A program made the position numbers and the translations under genes. This document shows, one piece after another, positions 28,449-36,563 of a stretch of 64,000 nucleotides of DNA. The notes under the pieces are model-generated. The model worked only from the letters and a program-made list of their open reading frames with translations, was not told the origin of the DNA and did not search any database. Positions within the stretch are counted from its first letter, which is position 1. The number at the start of each line of letters is the position of its first letter. The stretch comes from Pseudonocardia sp. 73-21 (lineage in GTDB: Bacteria; Actinomycetota; Actinomycetes; Mycobacteriales; Pseudonocardiaceae), in contig NZ_MKVV01000098.1 of assembly GCF_001899645.1 (NCBI RefSeq), forward strand, positions 181,671 to 245,670, given 5' to 3'.

Positions 28449-29492
28449 GTGTCAGATGGCCGCGTGAGCGTCGACGAGTCCGTCCCCAGCCCGGCCACCG
28501 AGGGCGAGCGCCTCGAGCGCGTCGTCTTCGAGATCAAGCGCGTCATCGTCGGGCAGGACCGCCTGGTCGAGCGGATGCTCGTCGGCCTGCTGGCCAAGGG
28601 CCACCTGCTGCTGGAGGGCGTGCCCGGCGTCGCGAAGACCCTGGCCGTCGAGACCGTCGCGAAGGTCGTCGGGGGCTCGTTCTCGCGCCTGCAGTTCACC
28701 CCCGACCTCGTGCCCGCCGACATCCTCGGCACCCGGATCTACCGCCAGGGCCGCGAGGAGTTCGACGTCGAGCTCGGCCCGGTGGTGGCCAACTTCGTGC
28801 TCGCCGACGAGATCAACCGCGCGCCGGCCAAGGTGCAGTCGGCCATGCTCGAGGTGATGGCGGAGCGGCACCTGTCGATCGGCGGCAGGACCTTCCCGAT
28901 GCCCGATCCCTTCCTGGTGCTGGCCACCCAGAACCCCATCGAGAACGAGGGTGTCTACCCGCTGCCCGAGGCCCAGCGGGACCGGTTCCTCTTCAAGATC
29001 ATCGTCGAGTACCCGGGCGTGGAGGAGGAGCGGGAGATCGTCTACCGGATGGGCGCCGAGCCGCCGGTGGCCACCCAGGTGATCGACCCCGCGGAGCTGG
29101 TGCGGCTGCAGGGGGTGGCGTCGAGGGTGTTCGTGCACCACGCCCTCGTCGACTACGTGGTGCGCCTGGTCGTCGCCACCCGGACGCCGGCGGAGCACGG
29201 CCTGGCCGACGTCGCCGGCTGGGTGTCCTACGGCGCGTCCCCGCGCGCCACGCTCGGCATCGTCGCGGCGGCCCGGGCCCTGGCCCTGGTGCGCGGGCGC
29301 GACTACGTGCTCCCGCAGGACGTGCTGGACGTGGCCCCCGACGTGCTGCGCCACCGCCTGGTGCTCTCCTACGACGCCGTGGCCGACTCGGTGCCGATGG
29401 ACCACATCATCTCCCGGGTGCTGGCCACCGTCCCGCTCCCGCAGGTGACGGCCCGCCCGGCCCAGTACACGGCCGCCGGCCAGCCCGGATGA
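28449..29492 (+). CDS. moxR: MoxR-family AAA+ ATPase
   Basis: 347-residue AAA+ chaperone-like ATPase. Walker A is GVPGVAKTLA, Walker B VLADEINRAPAKVQ, followed by ATQNPIENEGVYPLPEAQRDRF with sensor 1 and the arginine finger region. MoxR proteins act with DUF58 and VWA proteins in maturation of metal or membrane complexes. Start may be GTG 28449 or GTG 28464; both are in frame. Its stop overlaps the DUF58 ATG (ATGA). Equivalent to Rv1479. Confidence 0.92.
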   Translation: MSDGRVSVDESVPSPATEGERLERVVFEIKRVIVGQDRLVERMLVGLLAKGHLLLEGVPGVAKTLAVETVAKVVGGSFSRLQFTPDLVPADILGTRIYRQGREEFDVELGPVVANFVLADEINRAPAKVQSAMLEVMAERHLSIGGRTFPMPDPFLVLATQNPIENEGVYPLPEAQRDRFLFKIIVEYPGVEEEREIVYRMGAEPPVATQVIDPAELVRLQGVASRVFVHHALVDYVVRLVVATRTPAEHGLADVAGWVSYGASPRATLGIVAAARALALVRGRDYVLPQDVLDVAPDVLRHRLVLSYDAVADSVPMDHIISRVLATVPLPQVTARPAQYTAAGQPG

Positions 29493-30412
29493 CGCCAGTA
29501 GCCAACCCGCCCTCCTTCCGGGACGGGCGGATGGAGGCCTCGCTGCGCGCGCTCGAGCTCACCGTGCGCGGGCGGCTCGACGGGCTGCTGCAGGGCAACC
29601 ACGTCGGGCTCGTGCCGGGCCCGGGCAGCGAGCCGGGGGAGGCGCGCGCCTACCAGCCCGGCGACGACGTGCGCCGGATGGACTGGGCCGTCACCGCCCG
29701 CACCACCGAGCCGCACGTGCGCCAGACCGTGGCCGACCGCGAGCTGGAGACGTGGGTGGTGCTCGACCTGTCGCCCAGCCTCGACTTCGGCACCGCCACC
29801 TGCGAGAAGCGCGACCTCGCCATCGCCGCGCTGGCCGCCGTCACCCACCTCACGCGCGGCGGCGGCAACCGGGTCGGGGCCGTCGTCGCCACCGGGGAGA
29901 GGACGGTGCGCCTGCCGGCGCGCGGGGGGCTCACCTACGCCCGCGGGTTGTTGCGGACGGTCGCGGCCACCCCGCGGGCGCCGGAGGGCACCCGCGGCGA
30001 CCTCGCCGCGGCGATCGAGCAGCTGCGCCGACCGCCCCGGCGGCGCGGCCTGGCCGTCGTGATCTCCGACTTCCTCGGCGAACCCGACTGGGAGCGGCCG
30101 CTGCGCGCGCTCTCGGCCCGCCACGAGCTGCTGGCGATCGAGGTGCTCGATCCCCGGGAGCTGGAGCTGCCCGACGTGGGCACCGTCGTGCTGGCCGACC
30201 CCGAGACGGGCCGCCAGCGCGAGGTGCAGACCACGCCGCTGCTGTGCCGCGAGTTCGCGGCCGCCGCGTCCGAGCACCGCGACCGGGTGGCCACCGCGCT
30301 GCGCCGCTCCGGTGCCGCGCACCTGACGCTGCGCACCGACTCCGACTGGATCGCCGACATCGTGCGCTTCGCGCTGGCGCGCAAGCGGGCGTGGTCGGGG
30401 GGAGGACGGTAG
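29489..30412 (+). CDS. DUF58 domain protein
   Basis: 307-residue cytoplasmic protein with the DUF58 signature RAYQPGDDVRRMDWAVTARTTEPHVRQ near residue 55-80 and a degenerate VWA-like second half (VLDLSPSLDFG, VVISDFLGEPDW). It is the constant partner of MoxR ATPases; the biochemical role is not established. Middle gene of the moxR-DUF58-VWA operon, overlapping moxR by 4 bases and joined directly to the VWA gene. Equivalent to Rv1480. Confidence 0.9.
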   Translation: MTPVANPPSFRDGRMEASLRALELTVRGRLDGLLQGNHVGLVPGPGSEPGEARAYQPGDDVRRMDWAVTARTTEPHVRQTVADRELETWVVLDLSPSLDFGTATCEKRDLAIAALAAVTHLTRGGGNRVGAVVATGERTVRLPARGGLTYARGLLRTVAATPRAPEGTRGDLAAAIEQLRRPPRRRGLAVVISDFLGEPDWERPLRALSARHELLAIEVLDPRELELPDVGTVVLADPETGRQREVQTTPLLCREFAAAASEHRDRVATALRRSGAAHLTLRTDSDWIADIVRFALARKRAWSGGGR

Positions 30413-31402
30413 ATGTTCTCCCAACCCTGGTGGCTCCTGGGGCTGCTCGTGGTGGCCGCCCTCGTCGTCGCCTACGTCGTGCTGCTGCGCCGCCGGCGCC
30501 GTGACGTCGTCAAGTTCACCAACCTCGCCCTGCTCGACTCCGTCGCCCCGAAACGGCCCGGCTGGTACCGCCACGTGCCCGCGGCGGCGCTGATGGTGGC
30601 GCTGGCCGTCCTGACCGTGGCGCTGGCCGGCCCGCAGGCGGAGGCGAAGGTGCCGCGCAACCGCGCCACCGTGCTGCTGGTGATCGACGTGTCGCTCTCC
30701 ATGCGCGCCACCGACGTCCAGCCGAGCCGTCTCGCCGCGGCCCAGGCCGCCGCCAAGGCGTTCGCCGACCAGCTCACGCCGGGCGTCAACCTCGGGCTCG
30801 TGTCGTTCGCGGGCACGGCGGCCGTGCTGGTCTCGCCGACGGTGGACCGCGAGCCGGTGAAGCGCGCGATCGACGGTCTCAAGCTGGCGGAGGCCACGGC
30901 CACGGGCGAGGCGATCTTCGCGGCGATGCAGTCGGTGGAGACGTTCTCCCAGGCCCTGGCCGGTGGCTCCGCCGACGGGCCGCCGCCCGCGCGGATCGTC
31001 CTGATGAGCGACGGCGGGCAGACGGTGCCCAGCGGGCCGGACGCCAAGAACCTGCCACGCGGTGGTTACACCGCGGCGCGGGCCGCGGCGCAGGCCAAGA
31101 TCCCGGTCTCCACGATCTCGTTCGGCACCGACTACGGGTCGATCGAGCTGGACCCCGACAAGCCGCCGGTGTCCGTCGCGGTCGACGACGACTCGCTGCG
31201 CACCATCGCACAGCTCTCCGGCGGCCAGTTCTACAAGGCCGCGAGCGAGCAGGAGCTGCGGCAGGTGTACTCGCAGCTGGGGGAGCAGATCGGCTACGAG
31301 GTGCGGCAGGTCGACACCAGCCGGCCGTGGCTGGCCGGGGGAGCACTGCTGCTCGTCGTCGGGCTCGGCTCCGGGATCGTCCTCGGGAGGCGCTTTCCGT
31401 AG
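30413..31402 (+). CDS. VWA domain membrane protein (BatA-like)
   Basis: 329 residues: membrane helices near 5-25 and 55-75, a von Willebrand A domain with the metal motif DVSLSM (about residue 97) and later GTAAVLVSPT and LMSDGGQT, then a C-terminal helix near 303-325. Predicted to face the periplasmic side and act with MoxR. The ATG follows the DUF58 stop with no spacing. Its TAG stop is part of the fabG1 -10 box. Equivalent to Rv1481. Confidence 0.92.
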   Translation: MFSQPWWLLGLLVVAALVVAYVVLLRRRRRDVVKFTNLALLDSVAPKRPGWYRHVPAAALMVALAVLTVALAGPQAEAKVPRNRATVLLVIDVSLSMRATDVQPSRLAAAQAAAKAFADQLTPGVNLGLVSFAGTAAVLVSPTVDREPVKRAIDGLKLAEATATGEAIFAAMQSVETFSQALAGGSADGPPPARIVLMSDGGQTVPSGPDAKNLPRGGYTAARAAAQAKIPVSTISFGTDYGSIELDPDKPPVSVAVDDDSLRTIAQLSGGQFYKAASEQELRQVYSQLGEQIGYEVRQVDTSRPWLAGGALLLVVGLGSGIVLGRRFP

Positions 31403-31405
31403 GGT
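31400..31405 (+). promoter_or_regulatory. Leaderless -10 box (TAGGGT) for fabG1
   Basis: TAGGGT ends 8 bases before the fabG1 ATG and uses the VWA stop codon TAG as its first three bases. Confidence 0.5.
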
Positions 31406-31413
31406 TGCGCCCC

Positions 31414-32139
31414 ATGGGACCCAAAGAGGGTGGACGCAGCGTGCTGGTGACCGGAGGAAACCGCGGGATCGGGCTGGCGATCGCCACCGCCTTCGCCGCG
31501 CAGGGTGATCAGGTGGCGGTGACGCACCGGGCGCCTGTCGACGGCCTGCCCGGTGAGCTGCTGCCCGTGCAGTGCGACGTCACCGACGTCGACGCCGTCG
31601 ATGCCGCGTTCTCGGAGGTCGAGGACAAGCACGGCCCGGTGCAGGTGCTGGTGTCCAACGCCGGCATCACCGACGACGGGCTGCTCATGCGGATGAGCGA
31701 GGACTCCTTCACGAAGGTGATCGACGCGAACCTCACCGCCGCCTACCGGGTGGCCAAGCGGGCCTCGCGCGGCATGCTCAAGGCCCGCGGCGGCCGGATG
31801 GTGTTCGTCTCCAGCGTCGTCGGGCTGCTGGGCTCGGCCGGCCAGGTCAACTACGCGGCCTCCAAGGCGGGCCTGGTGGGCCTGTCGCGGTCGATCGCCC
31901 GCGAGCTCGGCTCCCGCGGCATCACCGCCAACGTGGTGGCGCCGGGGTTCGTCGACACCGACATGACCCGCGCGCTGCCCGACGCCCGGCGCGAGGAGAT
32001 CCTCAAGCAGGTGCCGCTGGGCCGGTACGCGACCGTCGAGGAGGTCGCCGCCGCCGTCACGTGGCTCGGCTCGGACGCCGCCGGATACGTGACGGGCGCG
32101 GTGATCCCGGTCGACGGCGGACTGGGCATGGGTCACTAG
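31414..32139 (+). CDS. fabG1: 3-oxoacyl-ACP reductase FabG1 (MabA)
   Basis: NADPH-dependent reductase of the fatty acid synthase II cycle. 241 residues with LVTGGNRGIG, SNAG (in place of NNAG), catalytic Ser in VFVSSVVG, YAASK, and PVDGGLGMGH at the C-terminus, very close to MabA of mycobacteria. ATG at 31414 with a leaderless -10. Forms the conserved fabG1-inhA pair, 41 bases apart, equivalent to Rv1483. Confidence 0.93.
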   Translation: MGPKEGGRSVLVTGGNRGIGLAIATAFAAQGDQVAVTHRAPVDGLPGELLPVQCDVTDVDAVDAAFSEVEDKHGPVQVLVSNAGITDDGLLMRMSEDSFTKVIDANLTAAYRVAKRASRGMLKARGGRMVFVSSVVGLLGSAGQVNYAASKAGLVGLSRSIARELGSRGITANVVAPGFVDTDMTRALPDARREEILKQVPLGRYATVEEVAAAVTWLGSDAAGYVTGAVIPVDGGLGMGH

Positions 32140-32166
32140 CGTCCCGGCGGGTCCGGGGCGCTCCAC

Positions 32167-32172
32167 TAAGGT
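32167..32172 (+). promoter_or_regulatory. Leaderless -10 box (TAAGGT) for inhA
   Basis: TAAGGT ends 8 bases before the inhA ATG, suggesting that inhA has its own promoter in addition to readthrough from fabG1. Confidence 0.45.
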
Positions 32173-32180
32173 CACCTTTC

Positions 32181-32957
32181 ATGGGACTTCTCGAGGGCAA
32201 GCGCCTGCTCATCACCGGTGTGATCACCGACGCGTCGCTCGCGTTCCACGCGGCCAAGGTCGCGCAGGAGCAGGGCGCGCAGGTGGTGCTCACCGGTTAC
32301 GGACGCATGCGGCTCGTGGAGCGCATCGCGCAGCGGCTCCCGCAGCCCGCGCCGGTGGTGGAGCTCGACGTCTCCGACCAGGCGCAGCTCGACTCCCTCG
32401 TCGAGCGGGTCTCCCCGCACCTGGGCGACGCCCCGCACCTCGACGGCGTGCTGCACTCGATCGGCTTCGCCCCGCCGTCGTGCCTGGGCGAGGGGGCGTT
32501 CATGAACGCGCCGTGGGAGGACGTGGCCACCACCATCCAGGTGGGCGCGTACTCGTTCAAGTCGCTGGCCACCGCGCTGCTGCCGCTGATGGGTCCGGGT
32601 GGCTCGGTCGTGGGCATGGACTTCGACAACCGCCAGGCGTGGCCCGCGTACGACTGGATGGGCGTCGCGAAGTCGACGCTGGAGTCGGTCTGCCGCTACC
32701 TCGCCCGTGACCTCGGCCCCCAGGGCATCCGGGTCAACCTCGTGGCCGCCGGCCCGGTCAGGACCATGGCCGCCAAGTCCATCCCCGGCTTCGCCGCGTT
32801 CGAGGACGCCTGGGACGGCCGCGCCCCGCTGGGCTGGGACGTCACCGACCCGGTGCCGGTGGCCAAGACGGTGTGCGCGGTGCTGTCGGACTGGCTGCCC
32901 GTCACCACGGGGTCGATGGTGATGGCCGACGGAGGGTTCCACGCGATCGGCGTGTGA
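32181..32957 (+). CDS. inhA: NADH-dependent enoyl-ACP reductase (InhA/FabI type)
   Basis: Reduces trans-2-enoyl-ACP in fatty acid synthase II; InhA of mycobacteria is the isoniazid target. 258 residues. GVITDASLAFHAAK is the cofactor loop, HSIGF holds the Ser equivalent to Ser94, and PAYDWMGVAK holds the catalytic Tyr and Lys. The substrate-binding loop between GPVRT and RAPLGW is 10 residues shorter than in M. tuberculosis InhA (26 versus 36 residues counting from RT to GW), which should favour shorter acyl chains. Confidence 0.94.
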   Translation: MGLLEGKRLLITGVITDASLAFHAAKVAQEQGAQVVLTGYGRMRLVERIAQRLPQPAPVVELDVSDQAQLDSLVERVSPHLGDAPHLDGVLHSIGFAPPSCLGEGAFMNAPWEDVATTIQVGAYSFKSLATALLPLMGPGGSVVGMDFDNRQAWPAYDWMGVAKSTLESVCRYLARDLGPQGIRVNLVAAGPVRTMAAKSIPGFAAFEDAWDGRAPLGWDVTDPVPVAKTVCAVLSDWLPVTTGSMVMADGGFHAIGV

Positions 32958-33118
32958 CTCACGGCGGGAAGGCCCGGTCGCGGCGCCGGGCCACCGCCGC
33001 CGGGACCGGCGGATCGACGACGTCGTCGGCGCACGGCAGGTAGTTCCGGTGCCGGGAGGCACGCACAGCCACCCCGCTCCCGAGGCCGTTTCGGGGAATC
33101 GGTGGGAGGATCATCGGC

Positions 33119-34156
33119 GTGCACTCCACGGTCGACGCCCTGCTCGTCCTGTCCTTCGGTGGCCCGGAGGGCCCCGACGAGGTCCGCCCCTTCCTCGAGA
33201 ACGTGACCCGGGGGCGGGGGATCCCGCCGGAGCGGCTCGACGCCGTCGAGGAGCACTACCAGCACTTCGGCGGCGTCTCCCCGATCAACGCCCGCAACCG
33301 CGAGCTGATCGCGGCCGTTCGGGATCGCACCGACCTGCCCGTCTACTTCGGCAACCGCAACTGGCACCCGCTGGTGGAGGACACCCTCGCGTCGATGGTG
33401 TCCGACGGCGTGCGGAACGCGCTCGTGTTCGCCACGAGTGCGTACGGGGGCTACTCCGCCTGCCGCCAGTACGACGACGACATCGCCCGCGCCCGCAAGG
33501 CCGTCGGTGACGCCGCCCCGCAGCTGACCAAGCTGCGCCACTTCTTCGACCACCCCGCGTTCGTCGCCGCCAACGCCGACGCCGTGCGCGCCGCTCAGGC
33601 CGAGGTCGCGCCGGGCGCGCGGCTGGTGTTCACGGCCCACTCCATCCCGACGTCCGCCGACGCCGCGGCCGGTCCTCCCGAGGAGGGCGGCCACCGCTAC
33701 TCGAGGCAGGTCGCCGAGGCGGCCCGGCTGGTGGCGGCCGAGGTCGGGGCGGCGGAGTACGACGTGGTGTGGCAGTCGCGTTCAGGCCCCCCGCAGGTGC
33801 CGTGGCTGGAGCCCGACATCGTCGACCACATCGACGCCCTCCACGCCGCCGGCGTCACGGACGTGGTGATCTCGCCGGTCGGCTTCGTCTCCGACCACGT
33901 CGAGGTGGTGTGGGACCTCGACAACGAGGCGAAGGAGCGGGCCGCCGAGCTGGGCATGGGCTTCGCGCGGGCCGCCACCGCCGGGCCGGACCCGCGGTTC
34001 GCCGACATGGTGGTGGAGCTGATCGACGAGCACCGCCACGACGGCGCGCCCCGCCGGTTGAGCGAGGTCCCGGGCGCGGGCTGCACCGTCAACGGTGCGC
34101 CGTGCGCGGTGGACTGCTGCCTGCCGCCGAAGCGCCGGGGCCGCCCGGCCTCCTGA
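33119..34156 (+). CDS. hemH: Ferrochelatase (coproporphyrin ferrochelatase, CpfC type)
   Basis: Inserts iron into coproporphyrin III in the actinobacterial haem pathway. 345 residues: LLVLSFGGPEGPDEV at the start, SAYGGYSACRQY, the catalytic His in FTAHSIPTSAD, and PVGFVSDHVEVVWDLD with the conserved Glu. The C-terminus has four cysteines (GCTVNGAPCAVDCC) that can hold a [2Fe-2S] cluster. GTG start at 33119, 161 bases after inhA; that gap holds no gene I can support. Equivalent to Rv1485. Confidence 0.94.
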   Translation: MHSTVDALLVLSFGGPEGPDEVRPFLENVTRGRGIPPERLDAVEEHYQHFGGVSPINARNRELIAAVRDRTDLPVYFGNRNWHPLVEDTLASMVSDGVRNALVFATSAYGGYSACRQYDDDIARARKAVGDAAPQLTKLRHFFDHPAFVAANADAVRAAQAEVAPGARLVFTAHSIPTSADAAAGPPEEGGHRYSRQVAEAARLVAAEVGAAEYDVVWQSRSGPPQVPWLEPDIVDHIDALHAAGVTDVVISPVGFVSDHVEVVWDLDNEAKERAAELGMGFARAATAGPDPRFADMVVELIDEHRHDGAPRRLSEVPGAGCTVNGAPCAVDCCLPPKRRGRPAS

Positions 34157-34188
34157 CGCCGCGCCCGCCTCCGGGGCGGGAGCGCGGG

Positions 34189-34824
34189 CTACTCCGGGAC
34201 GGCCGTGTACGCCGCCGTGGTGCGCTCGGCCGCCGCGCGGGCCGCCCCGGGGTCGGTGCCCGCAGCCGCGCTCGCCTCGCCCCAGGCCGTGCTCGCCGCG
34301 GTGATGAACCGGAGGCCGTCGGGGGAGGCGAACCAGGCCAGGGCCTCGGCGGGGTCGACGGTGACGCCGCCACCGGTCAGGTGCAGGTACAGGCCGATGA
34401 ACGCCATGTCGTAGCCCAGGCCGACGGCGCCGGGCCCGAACTGTGCCCACAGCTCGTCGTCGACGTGGGCGATGTGCTCGAGCTCGAAGCGGGCGCCGTC
34501 GGACGTGGGGGAGACGCGGACCTCGATCCAGCTCACCTGCCCGCCGTACTCCCAGGTCGCGGAGAACGCGGTGGGCGGGTCGCAGGTGAGGACGGTGCCG
34601 TTCGCGTTGCCCTCCAGCTGGTACTGCCCGCCGACCCGCAGCTCGCCGCTGACCGGCAGGAACCAGCGCGGGATCCGCTCGGCGTTGGTGCAGGCGTCCC
34701 AGAGGTCGTCGGCGTCGGCCTTGTAGGTCTGGCTGATCGTGACCGTCCGGGCCTCACCGGCGTCGAGGGTGCGGGAGCCGACCGCGCGGGAGACGGCGTT
34801 GATCTGGTGGGTCACGTCGATCAT
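34189..34824 (-). CDS. SRPBCC (AHSA1-like) family protein
   Basis: 211-residue START/Bet v1-fold protein with the AHSA1 pattern ADADDLWDACTNAERIPRWFLPVSGELRVGGQYQLEGNANGTVLTCDPP and WIEVRVSPTSDG. These proteins bind hydrophobic ligands; ligand unknown. Its ATG overlaps the stop of the upstream ArsR gene by 4 bases, a very common pair in actinobacteria. Convergent with hemH. Confidence 0.88.
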   Translation of the reverse strand: MIDVTHQINAVSRAVGSRTLDAGEARTVTISQTYKADADDLWDACTNAERIPRWFLPVSGELRVGGQYQLEGNANGTVLTCDPPTAFSATWEYGGQVSWIEVRVSPTSDGARFELEHIAHVDDELWAQFGPGAVGLGYDMAFIGLYLHLTGGGVTVDPAEALAWFASPDGLRFITAASTAWGEASAAAGTDPGAARAAAERTTAAYTAVPE

Positions 34825-35156
34825 GAGGGGTGGTCCTTTCGTCGGCGGCCGCGGGCCAGCTCGGTGGCCAGCGCGTCCAGGTGCGGGGTCCAGAAGCGGC
34901 GGAACGGGTCTAGCCAGGCGTCGACGTCACGGAGCGGCTCGCTGCGCACGGCGTAGAGCCGTCGTGTGCCCTCCGGGCGAACGGTGGCGAACCCGTTGTC
35001 CCGCAGCACCTTCAGGTGCTGGGAGACCGCGGGTTGGCTGATCCCGAACTCGTCGCGGATCGTGGTGGTGAGCTCCCCGGAGCTCTGCTCGCCGGCCGCG
35101 AGCAGCTCCAGGATCCTGCGGCGGACCGGATCACCGAGGACGTCGAACGCGTGCAC
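34821..35156 (-). CDS. ArsR family transcriptional regulator
   Basis: 111-residue winged-helix repressor: VLGDPVRRRILELLAAGEQSSGELTTTIRDEFGISQPAVSQHLKVLRDNGFATVRPEGTRRLYAV. No metal-binding CxC motif in the recognition helix, so it belongs to the non-metal group usually paired with SRPBCC proteins. The AT-rich stretch upstream (35160-35200) has ACTTGTATA and ACTTCTATA as near-direct repeats on the minus strand, possible operator half-sites. Confidence 0.9.
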   Translation of the reverse strand: MHAFDVLGDPVRRRILELLAAGEQSSGELTTTIRDEFGISQPAVSQHLKVLRDNGFATVRPEGTRRLYAVRSEPLRDVDAWLDPFRRFWTPHLDALATELARGRRRKDHPS

Positions 35157-35179
35157 CCGGCGACTATAGAAGTAGAGGC

Positions 35180-35383
35180 TTATACAAGTCCAGCTTTTAT
35201 CTTTCGGCCGCTGCCGGCCCGGGGTGTCCTCGCCGCGAGCAGGGCGCAGACGTTGCCCGGCGGGACGAAGTACGGCCGGCGGGTGCGCTTGATCGTCTCG
35301 GTGGTTTCCGGGTCTGCCTCGTGCGCCAGGCGGCGCACCTCGCGGCGGACCTCCTGCTGCCAGGCCGGCAGCGCGTCGATGTC
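35180..35383 (-). pseudogene. DUF1801 protein remnant, truncated at both ends
   Basis: Reading from 35383 on the minus strand gives DIDALPAWQQEVRREVRRL, then HEADPETTETIKRTRRPYFV, PPGNVCALLAAR and a stop at 35180. This is the N-terminal part of the DUF1801 (YdhG-like) domain. No start codon is available: the frame begins where the recombinase gene ends. Normally about 60 further residues follow NVCALLA, and here the sequence becomes unrelated. It is a scar left by insertion or deletion at this point. Confidence 0.7.
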
Positions 35384-36563
35384 AGGTGGGATCAGGAGGG
35401 ACGTCGACGCCGGCTGCCGCTTCCCGACACGCCTGGGCCACCGCGGCGGCGACGGCGTCCGCGGCGGTGGTGTCGCGGGTGCGCAGGCCGCGGTCGTAGT
35501 GCTGGGTGGTGGCGATCGTCGCGTGGCCGACGTCGGCCTGCACGTGCTGGATACGGGCGTCCTGCTCGAGCGCGATGGTGACGTAGGCGTGGCGCAGGGC
35601 GTGCGGGTGCACGCGGTCGGCCACCCCGTCGAGCTCGGGGCCGGCGGTGGCGGCGATCCGGCGCAACCGGGTGTAGAGGTCCACCCGTGAGCAGCGTCCG
35701 CCCTCGCGGGTGGCGAGCATCGGCTCGGAGCCCGCGGTGGTACGGCCCCGGCGGGCGGGGGTGGCGGCGCCGTCGTGACGGTCGCGTTCGGTCAGGTACG
35801 CGCTGAGCGCCTCGCCCACGAGGGCGGTGACGTAGACCTCCCGGTGCAACCCACCCTTGCCGAGCACCCGCAGCACGTCGTCGCCGCCGGATCGGCGCAG
35901 GTCGGCGCGGTCCAACCCGGTGATCTCCGAGATGCGCAGGCCCAGCGTCAGCAGCGCGACGAACGCGACCTCGCGCCGGGCGTAGAGCTCGGCGCGGCGC
36001 CCGCGCACCGTCGGCCGCGCCGCGGAGCTGAGCAGGGCCGCGACCTGCCCGGCCGTGAGCCGCACGGTGGGGGAGGCGTCGCGGGCGCCGGCGGTGAGCC
36101 CGAGCCGCGCCCGGTTGAGGGCGGCGGGGTTGGCGGCCACCACCCCGGTCTCGGCGAGGTGGCCGTAGAGGGCCGACAGCGTGGAGAGCATCCGCTGCCG
36201 GGTGCGGCGCTGGGCCCCGGCGGCGTCGAGGGCGTGCAGCCATGCCTTCACATGGGTGCCCGTGGCGGCACGGGGGTCGAGCGGGATGCGGGCACACCAG
36301 CGGAACCAAGCCAGGTCGTGCAGCGGCCCGGCCGGTGCGGCGGGCGGGCGCCGGGCCGACGGCACCGGGGCCCGGTCCACCCACGAGACCGGCAGACCGA
36401 GCGCGTAGGCGTAGGTGCGGCGGGTGCCGGCGTTGGCGTACTGGGAGAACCAGTCGGCGAGCTGGGCGCGCAGCGCGTCGGGATCGTCGACGCCGGGCCA
36501 GTCGACGGGCTCGACGGGGGCGGGCAGCGACTCGAACACCGCCAGCGCGTCGGCGCTGCTCAC
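35382..36563 (-). CDS. Tyrosine recombinase/integrase (XerC/D type)
   Basis: 393-residue site-specific recombinase. N-terminal core-binding domain about residues 30-190; catalytic domain with Arg in LTLGLRISEITGLDRADLR, Lys in LGKGGLHREV, His-x-x-Arg in VHPHALRHAYVT, His in VGHATIATTQHYD and the nucleophile Tyr in the same segment. GTG at 36563 overlaps the P450 stop (GTGA), so it is translated from the P450 message. Its own 3' end abuts a truncated gene. No tRNA or obvious att site is adjacent. Confidence 0.92.
   Translation of the reverse strand: MSSADALAVFESLPAPVEPVDWPGVDDPDALRAQLADWFSQYANAGTRRTYAYALGLPVSWVDRAPVPSARRPPAAPAGPLHDLAWFRWCARIPLDPRAATGTHVKAWLHALDAAGAQRRTRQRMLSTLSALYGHLAETGVVAANPAALNRARLGLTAGARDASPTVRLTAGQVAALLSSAARPTVRGRRAELYARREVAFVALLTLGLRISEITGLDRADLRRSGGDDVLRVLGKGGLHREVYVTALVGEALSAYLTERDRHDGAATPARRGRTTAGSEPMLATREGGRCSRVDLYTRLRRIAATAGPELDGVADRVHPHALRHAYVTIALEQDARIQHVQADVGHATIATTQHYDRGLRTRDTTAADAVAAAVAQACREAAAGVDVPPDPT

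Noticed and set aside
35382..36563. tRNA attachment site for the recombinase
   Set aside because: No tRNA-like cloverleaf or direct repeat pair was found flanking the recombinase.
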